A stretch of DNA of 64,000 bases from Pelomonas sp. BJYL3 (lineage in GTDB: Bacteria > Pseudomonadota > Gammaproteobacteria > Burkholderiales > Burkholderiaceae_C). The first letter of the stretch is position 1. Each line of letters begins with the position of its first letter. Of the stretch, positions 7,987 to 16,164 are shown piece after piece. Location of the stretch: positions 86,381 through 150,380 of the forward strand of contig NZ_JANZKX010000009.1 in assembly GCF_027257975.1 (NCBI RefSeq). The letters run 5' to 3'. The notes beneath the pieces were generated by a model. It had not been told where the DNA came from. It did no database searches and saw only the letters and a list, made by a program, of their open reading frames with translations. The position numbers were made by a program, and so were the translations under genes.

Positions 7987-10032
7987 TCAGCGCACCCGCA
8001 TGCCCGGTTGTGCGCCGGGGAAGGGCTCCAGCACGAAGATGCCGGGATTCGCCTTCTCATCGGCATGGCTGGCGGCCAGCACCATGCCCTCGCTCACGCC
8101 GAACTTCATCTTGCGCGGGGCCAGGTTGGCCACCATGACGGTCAGCTTGCCTTCGAGGTCCTCGGGCTTGTAGGCACTGCGGATGCCGCTGAAGACATTG
8201 CGCAGGCGGCCTTCGCCGGCGTCCAGGGTCAGGCGCAGCAGCTTGTCCGAGCCCTCGACCAGCTCCGCCTTGACGATCTTCGCGATGCGCAGATCGACCT
8301 TGCTGAAGTCGTCGATCTTGATCTCGGGGGCCAGGTCTTCACCGCCGGGCACGACCTTCGGTGCCGCAGGGGGCTCGAACAGGGCCTCCAGCAGCTTGGG
8401 GTCGACGCGCTGCATCAGGTGCTCGTAGTTGCCGATCTGGTGGGCGCCCAGAGCGCGCTGGGCGTCGGCAAACTGCATGGGCTCGACCTTCAGGAAGGTC
8501 TCGACCTTGGCCACCAGGGCCGGCAGCACCGGCTTCAGGTAGACCGACAGCAGGCGGAAGGCCTCGATGCAGACGCTGCAGACGTCCTGCAGCACCTGGT
8601 CCTGGCCCTCCTGCTTGGCCAGCTCCCAGGGCTTGTTCTGGTCCACGTACTCGTTGACGCGATCGGCCAGCAGCATGATCTCGCGCAGGGCCTTGCCGAA
8701 CTCGCGGGTCTCGTAGAGCTCGGCGATGGTGCCGGCATGCGCGCGCAGGCCGTCCAGCAGGGCGCGGCCCTCCACGCCCACATCGGCCGAGAGGCGGCCG
8801 TCAAAGCGCTTGGACAGGAAGCCGGCCGCGCGCGACGCGATGTTGATGTACTTGCCGACGAGGTCGGAGTTGACGCGGGCGACGAAGTCCTCGGGATTGA
8901 AGTCCAGATCCTCCACCTTGCTGTTGAGCTTGGCGGCCAGGTAGTAGCGCAGCCACTCGGCGTTCAGCCCCAAGCTCAGGTACTTGAGCGGATCCAGGCC
9001 GGTGCCGCGGCTCTTGCTCATCTTCTCGCCGCCGTTGACGGTCAGGAAGCCGTGCACGTGCACGTGGTTGGGCGTCTTGCGGCCGCTGAAGTGCAGCATC
9101 GCCGGCCAGAACAGGGTGTGGAAATAGGTGATGTCCTTGCCGATGAAGTGGATCTGCTCCACCGCCTCGTCGGCCATGAAGGCGTCGAAGTCGCGGCCCA
9201 GCTTGCCGAAGTAGTTCTTCAGCGAGGCCAGGTAGCCGATGGGGGCGTCCAGCCAGACGTAGAAGTACTTGCCCGGCGCATCGGGGATCTCTATGCCGAA
9301 GTAGGGCGCGTCGCGGCTGATGTCCCAGTCACCCAGGCCGCCGTTGCCGTTCTCGTCCTTGGCGAACCACTCGCGGATCTTGTTGAGCACCTCGGTCTGC
9401 AGGCGGCCGGGGGTCTGCGTCCACTGCTCGAGGAACTCCACGCAGCGCGGGTCCGAGAGCTTGAAGAAGTAGTGGTCCGAACTCTTCATCACCGGCGTGG
9501 CGCCGGTCAGCACGGAGAAGGGATTCTTCAGCTCGGTGGGCGTATAGACGGCGCCGCAGACCTCGCAGGAATCGCCGTACTGGTCCTTGGCGCCGCACTT
9601 GGGGCACTCGCCCTTGATGAAGCGGTCCGGCAGGAACATGGCCTTCTGCGGGTCGAAGAACTGCTCGATGGTCTTCACCGCGATCAGGTCCTTGGCACGC
9701 AGGGCCTTGTAGATGGACTGGGAGAGCTCGTGGTTCTCGGCACCGTCGGTCGAGTGCCAGTTGTCGAAGCTGATGTGGAAGCCGTCCAGGTACTGCTTGC
9801 GGCCTGCGGCGATGCCGGCCACGAAGTCCTGCGGCGTCTTGCCGGCCTTCTCGGCGGCGATCATGATCGGCGCGCCATGGGCATCGTCGGCACAGACGAA
9901 ATGCACCTCCTGGCCCATCATGCGCTGGAAGCGGACCCAGATGTCGGCCTGGGTGTACTCCATGATGTGGCCAATGTGGAAGTTCGCATTGGCGTAGGGC
10001 AGGGCAGTGGTGACGAAGAGCTTGCGAGTCAT
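7987..10032 (-). CDS. metG: Methionyl-tRNA synthetase
   Basis: A 681-residue class I aminoacyl-tRNA synthetase that charges tRNA-Met. The HIGH motif occurs as FHIGH around residue 18. The zinc-binding knuckle CPKCG...CEVCG lies at about residues 142-162. The KMSKS motif appears exactly (EKMSKSRG) near residue 335. A C-terminal EMAP-II/Trbp111-like tRNA-binding and dimerisation domain covers about residues 575-681 ([20 protein letters not shown]). The ATG at 10032 is preferred over an in-frame one 12 codons upstream, because [20 protein letters not shown] is the conserved family N-terminus. The small TTG-started gene lies 85 bp upstream on the same strand. Confidence 0.97.
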   Translation of the reverse strand: MTRKLFVTTALPYANANFHIGHIMEYTQADIWVRFQRMMGQEVHFVCADDAHGAPIMIAAEKAGKTPQDFVAGIAAGRKQYLDGFHISFDNWHSTDGAENHELSQSIYKALRAKDLIAVKTIEQFFDPQKAMFLPDRFIKGECPKCGAKDQYGDSCEVCGAVYTPTELKNPFSVLTGATPVMKSSDHYFFKLSDPRCVEFLEQWTQTPGRLQTEVLNKIREWFAKDENGNGGLGDWDISRDAPYFGIEIPDAPGKYFYVWLDAPIGYLASLKNYFGKLGRDFDAFMADEAVEQIHFIGKDITYFHTLFWPAMLHFSGRKTPNHVHVHGFLTVNGGEKMSKSRGTGLDPLKYLSLGLNAEWLRYYLAAKLNSKVEDLDFNPEDFVARVNSDLVGKYINIASRAAGFLSKRFDGRLSADVGVEGRALLDGLRAHAGTIAELYETREFGKALREIMLLADRVNEYVDQNKPWELAKQEGQDQVLQDVCSVCIEAFRLLSVYLKPVLPALVAKVETFLKVEPMQFADAQRALGAHQIGNYEHLMQRVDPKLLEALFEPPAAPKVVPGGEDLAPEIKIDDFSKVDLRIAKIVKAELVEGSDKLLRLTLDAGEGRLRNVFSGIRSAYKPEDLEGKLTVMVANLAPRKMKFGVSEGMVLAASHADEKANPGIFVLEPFPGAQPGMRVR

Positions 10033-10117
10033 GGCGTGCAGGGTAGCTGCGCGGCGCAAAGGGGCCACGCAAGAGGCGGGATTTTAGGGCCTCGGCGCCG
10101 GATTGCCGGCGCCTGGC

Positions 10118-10303
10118 TCAGGCCTCCTGGGACGGGGCCTGGCCGGCCTCGGGACTGGCCGGGCCGGCGTCGTCGCCGTGCGAGGTCTCGTCGCCGCGGC
10201 CCTGGGCCTTGCGGGCCTTCTTTTCAGCGGCTTTTTCTTCGGCCTTGCGCTTCTTGGCCAACTCGCGCTGGCGTTTTTCGTAGGAGTAATTTGGAGTTGC
10301 CAA
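10118..10303 (-). CDS. Small basic conserved protein with a TTG start
   Basis: A 61-residue, highly charged protein. The start is the TTG at 10303, giving (M)ATPNYSYEKRQRELAKKRK, which is the recognisable N-terminus of a short family common in Burkholderiales. An AAGGA Shine-Dalgarno lies about 8 nt upstream of the TTG. The middle is a Lys/Arg/Glu helix (RKAEEKAAEKKARKAQ) and the tail is acidic and Pro/Ala-rich. The same frame stays open upstream to 10552, but that part has no family resemblance and crosses the DnaA-box repeat region. Function is unknown; the strong basic helix suggests nucleic-acid or ribosome binding. Confidence 0.75.
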   Translation of the reverse strand: MATPNYSYEKRQRELAKKRKAEEKAAEKKARKAQGRGDETSHGDDAGPASPEAGQAPSQEA

Positions 10304-10460
10304 GGTCCGGTCCTTCGGTCGCGACGGCAAGTCACCGTCAGACTCGACTGTAGCGCCTCGCCGCCCGACAGGGCCATGAGGGCCTCCGGGCCATGTGCCA
10401 AGCCGCTTCAGCTTGCGCGCGCAAGCGCTTGCCAGCACAGGGAAAAATGAGGTCCAGGCT

Positions 10461-10523
10461 TGTGGATAAGTTTGTGGGAAAAAGGCGGGAAAAGAAGCCC
10501 TGAATGCCATTGACCAAGCCGCC
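10461..10523 (+). repeat. DnaA-box repeat unit A
   Basis: Begins with the perfect 9-mer TGTGGATAA (complement of TTATCCACA) followed by GTTTGTGG. About 36 bp further on comes AGCCCTGAATGCCATTGACC. It aligns with units B and C in order and spacing. Confidence 0.7.
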
Positions 10524-10636
10524 GTCCGGCCTGCATTTGCCCGGGATGTCAAAAAAATCCATATGGATCAATGGCTTGCGAAGGCTCTGGAGTGGCCGCT
10601 GCGGCGCGCTCGCGCAGAAGGCCAGATGCCCGCCAT

Positions 10637-10645
10637 TGGGGATAA
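10637..10645 (+). other. One-mismatch DnaA box
   Basis: TGGGGATAA differs at one position from the consensus complement TGTGGATAA. It lies between units A and B and has the same orientation as all the others. Confidence 0.45.
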
Positions 10646-10828
10646 GCCCGACGGCGCTTCGAGCGCTGTGTCAATTGGCGGCAGCCATGGCGCCGAACGG
10701 CGGGGCTCTTTGAGCCCCTGCGCCGGAGGGGCTGGTCACAGAACTTGGCGCATTGAGCTCAAGTATCTTGGAGGGATGGTGTCCAAGTCATTGATTAAAC
10801 AGGACTAATGAAAGCTGTCCACCGATGC

Positions 10829-10891
10829 TGTGGATAAGTTTGTGGAGAAGCTGGGTCCCCGAGCCCTAAATGCTTGATTCATCGACGGCGG
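10829..10891 (+). repeat. DnaA-box repeat unit B
   Basis: Starts TGTGGATAAGTTTGTGG, identical to unit A over 17 bp. A GC-rich spacer follows, then GAGCCCTAAATGCTTGATTC, matching the same relative position in unit A. Confidence 0.7.
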
Positions 10892-11028
10892 AGCTGGGTT
10901 GCCTCAAATTTTTGCACTTCGATGACGGTCATATGAATCAATGACTTGCACGCGCTTTGGGCCAGGCGCGGCCTCTGCCCTGCCAATGGCGGTGTCTTGT
11001 TTCTTTCTGGAACGCCGCCCTGGGACAG

Positions 11029-11037
11029 TGGGGATAA
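11029..11037 (+). other. One-mismatch DnaA box
   Basis: TGGGGATAA again, lying roughly 200 bp after unit B, just as the box at 10637 lies roughly 175 bp after unit A. Confidence 0.45.
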
Positions 11038-11183
11038 GTCAAGCCCGCCGCAGCCTGGGTGTGCGCAGATCAAGGCCGGGCGTGTGCTCCAAATGGGGGA
11101 CATACAGGACGCAGGCAGGCCGCCCGGTGGCCTAGCGGGCCGCCGCTGATGGCGCCATGGACTGGGCAGACATCCCCAGCGGC

Positions 11184-11246
11184 TGTGGATAAATTTGTGA
11201 GTCCGCTGGAGAAAGCCGCGCTAAGTCCTTGATGTCATTGCAGATG
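11184..11246 (+). repeat. DnaA-box repeat unit C
   Basis: Starts TGTGGATAAATTTGTG. A spacer is followed by GCTAAGTCCTTGATGTCATT, the counterpart of the AT-richer motif in units A and B. It ends about 130 bp before the minC start. Confidence 0.65.
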
Positions 11247-11373
11247 TCTTGCGCTGCTCAAGATTTGAGCAGGTTCGGCATGGCGCCAGCGGCTGGTGCT
11301 CGCGCCCTGGCATGCGGGGGAACGCCGAGGGGCGGACCTGAACTGGCGGCTAAAATCGCGCGATTTGCAGCCA

Positions 11374-12258
11374 ATGGCCGTATTCATGGGGCAGGGAACC
11401 GTTTCGCAGCAATCCGCACAGCAGTCGCCAGACCGGCCGGGACGATCCGCTCAAGGCAGGGACTCGGCCGCCGTTGAGGTGTTCGAGCTCCGCAGCGCAT
11501 CCATCGCCGCCTTCAGCCTGGTGCTGCGCAGCCCGGACCTGCAGCAGCTGGCGCAGGCCCTGCAGGAGCGCCTGGGTGACACGCCCGAGGTCTTCAACCA
11601 GGATCCGGTGGTGCTCGACCTCAGCCAGCTGCCCGCCCCGCCCCAGGCGGCCGACGACGGCCAGCTGAGCCTGGAGTCCGCCGCCGTCCAGCTGGATTTC
11701 CCCGCCCTGGTGGCCCTGCTGCGGCGCTTCCGCATGCAGGCGGTGGCCGTCAGCGGCGCCACGGTCGAGCAGCTGGCTGCTGCGCAGGCCGCCGGCCTGG
11801 CGGAGGCCGATGTCCCCGCGCAGCGTGCCGAGGCGCCGCGGGTGGAGACCGTGGTCAAGGAGGTGGTGCGCGAGGTGATCGTCGAGCGTGAGGTGCCTGT
11901 GCCTGCCGCGCCGGCCGAGCCCAGCCGCACCGTCATCGTCGACAAGCCGCTGCGCTCCGGCCAGCAGATCTATGCCAAGGGCGCCGACCTGGTGGTGATG
12001 GCGCTGGTGAACCATGGCGCCGAGGTCATCGCCGACGGCAACATCCATGTCTACGCGCCCCTGCGTGGCAAGGCGATTGCCGGGGCCCGTGGCAATACCG
12101 AAGCCCGCATCTTTGCAGCCAGCCTGGAGGCTGAGCTGATCGCCATTGCCGGCATCTACCGCACCACCGAGAACCCTCTGCCCGCCGAGGTGCTGGGCAA
12201 GCCGGCGCAGGTCCGGCTGGAGGGCGAGAAGCTGGTGATGGAAGCCTTGAAACTCTGA
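11374..12258 (+). CDS. minC: Septum site-determining protein MinC
   Basis: A 294-residue inhibitor of FtsZ ring assembly, the first gene of minCDE. The N-terminal MinC_N domain (about residues 32-120) contains VFELRSASIAAFSLVLRSPD. An extended charged linker (EVVREVIVEREVPVPAAPAE) joins it to the C-terminal right-handed beta-helix (from about 183), which dimerises and binds MinD and septal targets, with the conserved GADLVVMALVNHGAEVIADG block. The ATG at 11374 is chosen because it follows a -10-like TAAAAT (11351-11356); an earlier in-frame start would reach into the repeat region, and a later ATG at 11386 is also possible. It is longer than E. coli MinC (231 residues), mostly in the linker and N-terminus. 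Confidence 0.93.
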   Translation: MAVFMGQGTVSQQSAQQSPDRPGRSAQGRDSAAVEVFELRSASIAAFSLVLRSPDLQQLAQALQERLGDTPEVFNQDPVVLDLSQLPAPPQAADDGQLSLESAAVQLDFPALVALLRRFRMQAVAVSGATVEQLAAAQAAGLAEADVPAQRAEAPRVETVVKEVVREVIVEREVPVPAAPAEPSRTVIVDKPLRSGQQIYAKGADLVVMALVNHGAEVIADGNIHVYAPLRGKAIAGARGNTEARIFAASLEAELIAIAGIYRTTENPLPAEVLGKPAQVRLEGEKLVMEALKL

Positions 12259-12313
12259 GCCGCCCGAAGTCCGGACGGCCGAACAACGCATTTTTGAAGA
12301 AGGAAGGCAATCG

Positions 12314-13129
<816 letters not shown>

Positions 13130-13142
13130 AGGAGCGGCCACA

Positions 13143-13403
13143 ATGGGATTCCTCTCGTTTTTCATTGGTGAGAAGAAGAGCACGGCCAGCGTCGCCAAGG
13201 AGCGCCTGCAGCTGATCCTCGCGCACGAGCGCAATGGCCGCAGCGCCAGCCCCGACTACCTGCCCCAGCTGCAGAAGGAGCTGGTGGCGGTGATCTCCAA
13301 GTACGTCTCCATCAACCCGGACGACATCAAGGTCCACATGGAGCGCCAGGACAACCTGGAGGTGCTGGAGGTCAAGATCGAGCTGCCCGAGCCGGGTCGC
13401 TGA
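13143..13403 (+). CDS. minE: Cell division topological specificity factor MinE
   Basis: An 86-residue protein that stimulates the MinD ATPase and drives Min oscillation. The N-terminal membrane-binding and anti-MinCD segment ([20 protein letters not shown]) is followed by [20 protein letters not shown], the MinD-contact helix, and a beta-rich dimerisation domain ending VKIELPEP. It is the last gene of minCDE and is followed by a strong terminator. The start is fixed by the canonical N-terminus. Confidence 0.97.
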   Translation: MGFLSFFIGEKKSTASVAKERLQLILAHERNGRSASPDYLPQLQKELVAVISKYVSINPDDIKVHMERQDNLEVLEVKIELPEPGR

Positions 13404-13427
13404 GCCCACACGGGCCTCGCAAATGCG

Positions 13428-13458
13428 AAGGGCCAGTCCTTGCGGGCTGGCCCTTTTT
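13428..13458 (+). terminator. Intrinsic terminator of minCDE
   Basis: A 9-bp stem (AAGGGCCAG with CTGGCCCTT) and a 10-nt loop lead into a five-T tract 55 bp after the minE stop. Confidence 0.85.
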
Positions 13459-13477
13459 GCTGCCTGGCTTCGGCGGC

Positions 13478-14068
13478 TCAGGCGTGGTCGAACTGGGAGG
13501 CGTTCTTGCCCTTGAAGGGGGCGTAGAAGGCCTTGATCTTGGCCATGTCGGCCTCGATGTCGCCGGTGGGCACGAAGACCGGGCCCAGGCCGCTGAGCTT
13601 GCGGCTGTAGTCCATGTAGGCCATCACGATGGGCACCTCGGCGGTGACGGCGATCCAGTAGAAGCCGGTCTTCCAGTAGCGCGTCTTGCTGCGCGTGCCC
13701 TCGGGCGGCACGACCAGCTGCAGCGGGCCGTCGGCGGCCTTGATGGCCTCGGCCGAGGCGGCGACGAGGTTGTTGCTCTTGTCGCGTTGCACGGCAATGC
13801 CGCCCAGCCAGCGCATCACCGGCCCGAAGGGGAAGCGGAAGATCTGCGCCTTGCCCATCCAGTAGATGTTCAGGCGCAGTGCGAAGGCCACCATGAGCGT
13901 GTAGGGCAGGTCCCAGTTGCTGGTGTGCGGGGCGGCGATCAGCACGCATTTGTCCTGGCCGGCCGGCAGGGCGCCGTCCAGCTTCCAGCCCGTCAGGCGC
14001 AGGAACCCCACCGAGAAGGCCCGCAGCAAGGTGTTGACGACGGGCGTGGTGAAGATCGTGCGGTGCAT
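13478..14068 (-). CDS. Lysophospholipid acyltransferase family protein
   Basis: A 196-residue member of the PlsC-like glycerophospholipid acyltransferases. The catalytic H-x4-D motif is HTSNWD at residues 48-53, and the substrate-binding PPEGTR motif lies near residue 119. The N-terminus carries one hydrophobic stretch suited to membrane association. The HTSNWD variant and short length mark a subfamily often annotated as 1-acyl-sn-glycerol-3-phosphate acyltransferase, whose substrate is usually unproven. A paralogue of the same type lies at 30072-30752 in the purD-hemF run. The ATG at 14068 is chosen; the frame is open further but meaningless upstream. Confidence 0.8.
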   Translation of the reverse strand: MHRTIFTTPVVNTLLRAFSVGFLRLTGWKLDGALPAGQDKCVLIAAPHTSNWDLPYTLMVAFALRLNIYWMGKAQIFRFPFGPVMRWLGGIAVQRDKSNNLVAASAEAIKAADGPLQLVVPPEGTRSKTRYWKTGFYWIAVTAEVPIVMAYMDYSRKLSGLGPVFVPTGDIEADMAKIKAFYAPFKGKNASQFDHA

Positions 14069-14247
14069 GCGGACGGGGCTTGGGCTGACAAACCGTCGAT
14101 TATCTCGTCTGCCACTCCGAGATCCCTGCCTGTTTTTAGAGCAGGGCAACAAAGTCCGTGAAGAAACAAGCACTTGCCGCATTGCTGCAGAGGCCGTGCA
14201 CGGACTTGTCCACAGGCGCTGTGGATGCCTGGGCTCTGCCGGCGGCC

Positions 14248-14553
14248 TCAGTCGCCCGCTTCGGTGCCGGGCAGGGCCTCGATCACCAGGTCCGAGCAGG
14301 GCCGGGCCACGCAGGGCAGGAACCAGCCCTGCGCCTTCTCCTCGGCGCTGAGCCCGGGCCATTCGACGATGTACTCGATCTGCCCCGAGACGAGGCGCCG
14401 CATGCAGGCCCGGCAGGTGCCGGCGCGGCAGGAGCTCAGCAGCCCGCCGCCCTCGCGCAGGCTGGCGCGCAGCACGGTGAGCTCGGCCGGCGCCTCGAAG
14501 CAGTCCCCGGGCTCGCCGGGCTGGAAGCGGATGCGGTAGGACTGTGGTGACAT
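14248..14553 (-). CDS. Small [2Fe-2S] ferredoxin
   Basis: A 101-residue plant-type ferredoxin. Cys42, Cys47 and Cys50 form the C-x4-C-x2-C cluster motif (SCRAGTCRAC) and Cys81 in FLPCVARP is the fourth ligand; Cys86 is an extra cysteine. Such short proteins pass electrons to oxygenases or reductases, or act as electron-transfer modules for cofactor synthesis. No partner oxygenase is adjacent, so its redox partner is unknown. The start at 14553 (MSPQSYRIRF) fits the domain boundary; the longer open frame upstream adds an Arg-rich segment unlike the family. It shares a short divergent gap with the CheX-like gene. Confidence 0.85.
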   Translation of the reverse strand: MSPQSYRIRFQPGEPGDCFEAPAELTVLRASLREGGGLLSSCRAGTCRACMRRLVSGQIEYIVEWPGLSAEEKAQGWFLPCVARPCSDLVIEALPGTEAGD

Positions 14554-14656
14554 CGGCACATGATGCCAGCGAGCCCCGGGCTTTCGTGAAATGCGAGACG
14601 GGCGGCGGGCGCCCGTGGCTGGCATCTGCCTGCGCCGGGGCACACACTGCATCCAC

Positions 14657-15184
14657 ATGGACGCAGCGCGCCCTCATCCCGAACTGGAGTCGACCCTGGC
14701 CAGCGCCTGGTTCTCGCTGGCGGGGGAACGCTGCGCCTTCACGAGCCTGGACGGCATGCCCGAGCTCGACCCCGAGGCCGCCTGCTTCCAGCTGCCTGTG
14801 CTGAGTGCCGACGGGCGCGAGGCCGGCCGCGTACTGCTGGCCCTGAGCGACGAGGATGCCCAGCAGCTGGGTGTCTCCATGTTCGGCATGCCGCTGGACG
14901 AGCTGGGCCAGGAGGAGCTGGATGACGCCAATGCGGAGCTCTGCAACATCTTCGGCAGCTGCCTGGTGAAGGCCCTGGACGACAGCCACCAGCTGGAGAT
15001 GGGCCTGCCGCGCCGCGCCCGCATCGAGGCCTTCGAGGCCCTCAGCCGCCGTCGCATGCCGGCCCTGACGCTGGCAGCCACGCTGGGCCCCCGGCACATC
15101 GTCGTGGCCTATTTCGCAAGTGCCCGTGATGTCGACGTCGCATCGCCTGCGCCCCCGTCCACCAAGGATCCGCGCCATGGTTGA
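14657..15184 (+). CDS. CheX-like chemotaxis phosphatase-domain protein
   Basis: A 175-residue cytoplasmic protein resembling the CheC/CheX/FliY phosphatase fold. The segment ELDDANAELCNIFGSCLVKAL at about residues 88-108 has the Glu...Asn spacing (E-x2-x-N) that these phosphatases use to dephosphorylate CheY-type receivers. The last 25 residues are a disordered tail. Its stop overlaps the start of the next gene, a receiver-domain protein, by 8 bp, so the likely target is that neighbour. This placing with a response regulator and a coiled-coil membrane protein, and not in a che operon, is unusual. Family assignment rests on motif spacing. Confidence 0.6.
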   Translation: MDAARPHPELESTLASAWFSLAGERCAFTSLDGMPELDPEAACFQLPVLSADGREAGRVLLALSDEDAQQLGVSMFGMPLDELGQEELDDANAELCNIFGSCLVKALDDSHQLEMGLPRRARIEAFEALSRRRMPALTLAATLGPRHIVVAYFASARDVDVASPAPPSTKDPRHG

Positions 15185-16103
15185 TTCGAACCCCAAACCC
15201 CTGCGCGTGCTGGTCGTGGACGACAGCCGCGCCATCCAGGCCATCATCACCCGCGTCCTGCAGAACGCCGGCCTGGGCCCCATGGTGGTCGAGACCGCCG
15301 GCAACGGCGAGCAGGCGCTGCGCATGGTCACCGCCCATCCGCCTGACCTGGTGATCTCTGACTGGCACATGCCCGTCGTCAGCGGCATCGAGATGCTGCA
15401 GACGCTGCGCCAGCTGGGCGGCGGCATGGTCAAGGTGGGCTTCGTGACCACCGAGACGGCCGAGCGCCACCTCGACCAGGCGCGCAGCAATGGCGCGGTC
15501 TTCGTGATCAACAAGCCCTTCAAGGACGAGGAGCTGCTGCAGGAGGTGCAGAAGGCACTGGCCGCACGCGTCGAGCAGCTGAAGGCGCCGCCCCCGCCAC
15601 CGCCGCCGCCCCTTGCGCCGCCAGCGATGAGCTCCGAGGGGGCGCTGCATGCCCTGGTCAAACAGCAGCTGGGGCAGATTCCCTTCCGCCTGGTCGAGGC
15701 GCCGGGCCAGAGCCTGGACGACCTGAAGCTGCCGCACGACCTGGCCATGTATGCGCTGGACGGGCAGAAGACGCCCTTCGCGCTGGGCATCCTCGACGTC
15801 AACGCCTGCTGCATCCTGGGCGGCGGCGGCGCGCGCCTGCAGCCGCCGCCGGTGCGCCAGGCCATGCAGGCGGCCAGGCCCACGCCGGAGATGATGCAGT
15901 TCGCCGACCACTTCCTGCGCTCGGCCGCGGGCATCCTGGCGCGCGGGGAGGGCGGTGGCGCGCCGGCGCTGCGCATCGTCAACCTCACGCCCAAGCCTTT
16001 CGACAAGCTGCAGGGCCTGCTGTTGCGCAACCGCGGGCGCAGCGACTACCGGATCGCCGTCCCAGGCTACGGCGAGGGTAGATTGGCATTCATTCGTTGC
16101 TGA
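15177..16103 (+). CDS. Response regulator with a novel C-terminal domain
   Basis: A 308-residue protein. The receiver domain (residues 8-130) has the acidic pair D15-D16, phospho-acceptor D62 in LVISDWHMP, and a KPF switch lysine near residue 119. A run of eight prolines (about residues 141-148) forms a rigid linker. The C-terminal ~155 residues match no output domain I recognise. Their alternation (FALGILDVNACCILGGGG then PTPEMMQFADHFLRSAAGIL) recalls the CheX/CheC arrangement, possibly a degenerate second copy. There is no DNA-binding motif, so it probably acts through protein contacts. It overlaps the CheX-like gene upstream by 8 bp, and a coiled-coil membrane protein follows 61 bp later. 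Confidence 0.75.
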   Translation: MVDSNPKPLRVLVVDDSRAIQAIITRVLQNAGLGPMVVETAGNGEQALRMVTAHPPDLVISDWHMPVVSGIEMLQTLRQLGGGMVKVGFVTTETAERHLDQARSNGAVFVINKPFKDEELLQEVQKALAARVEQLKAPPPPPPPPLAPPAMSSEGALHALVKQQLGQIPFRLVEAPGQSLDDLKLPHDLAMYALDGQKTPFALGILDVNACCILGGGGARLQPPPVRQAMQAARPTPEMMQFADHFLRSAAGILARGEGGGAPALRIVNLTPKPFDKLQGLLLRNRGRSDYRIAVPGYGEGRLAFIRC

Positions 16104-16164
16104 TGCTGCCGATAAGTCCCTTGGGCGCGCCTTCGCGCTGCAACAGGAACAGGTCGCTCTGATC

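Larger units (their letters stand above)
10304..11373. other. 1.07-kb gene-free region with DnaA-box repeats
   Basis: No convincing gene lies here. Open frames in it lack family resemblance and normal codon use. The region holds three imperfect repeats about 355-370 bp apart, each starting with a perfect DnaA box (TGTGGATAA, at 10461, 10829 and 11184). Two one-mismatch boxes (TGGGGATAA, at 10637 and 11029) lie between them. Short AT-richer motifs of the type CATATG-ATCAATG-CTTGC accompany the boxes. All five boxes have the same orientation. It sits between the leftward small gene/metG cluster and the rightward minCDE. It could be a replication origin, a DnaA-titrating locus, or an inherited repeat array. 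Confidence 0.7.

Noticed and set aside
7774..10353. An 859-codon plus-strand frame
   Set aside because: Complement of metG, with Val/Leu/His-rich composition typical of shadows.
10504..11149. Several short plus-strand frames in the DnaA-box region
   Set aside because: They cross the repeats, have no good ribosome sites and no family resemblance.
13478..16030. An 850-codon minus-strand frame
   Set aside because: Only its last 196 codons are the acyltransferase; the rest is shadow of the CheX-like and response-regulator genes.
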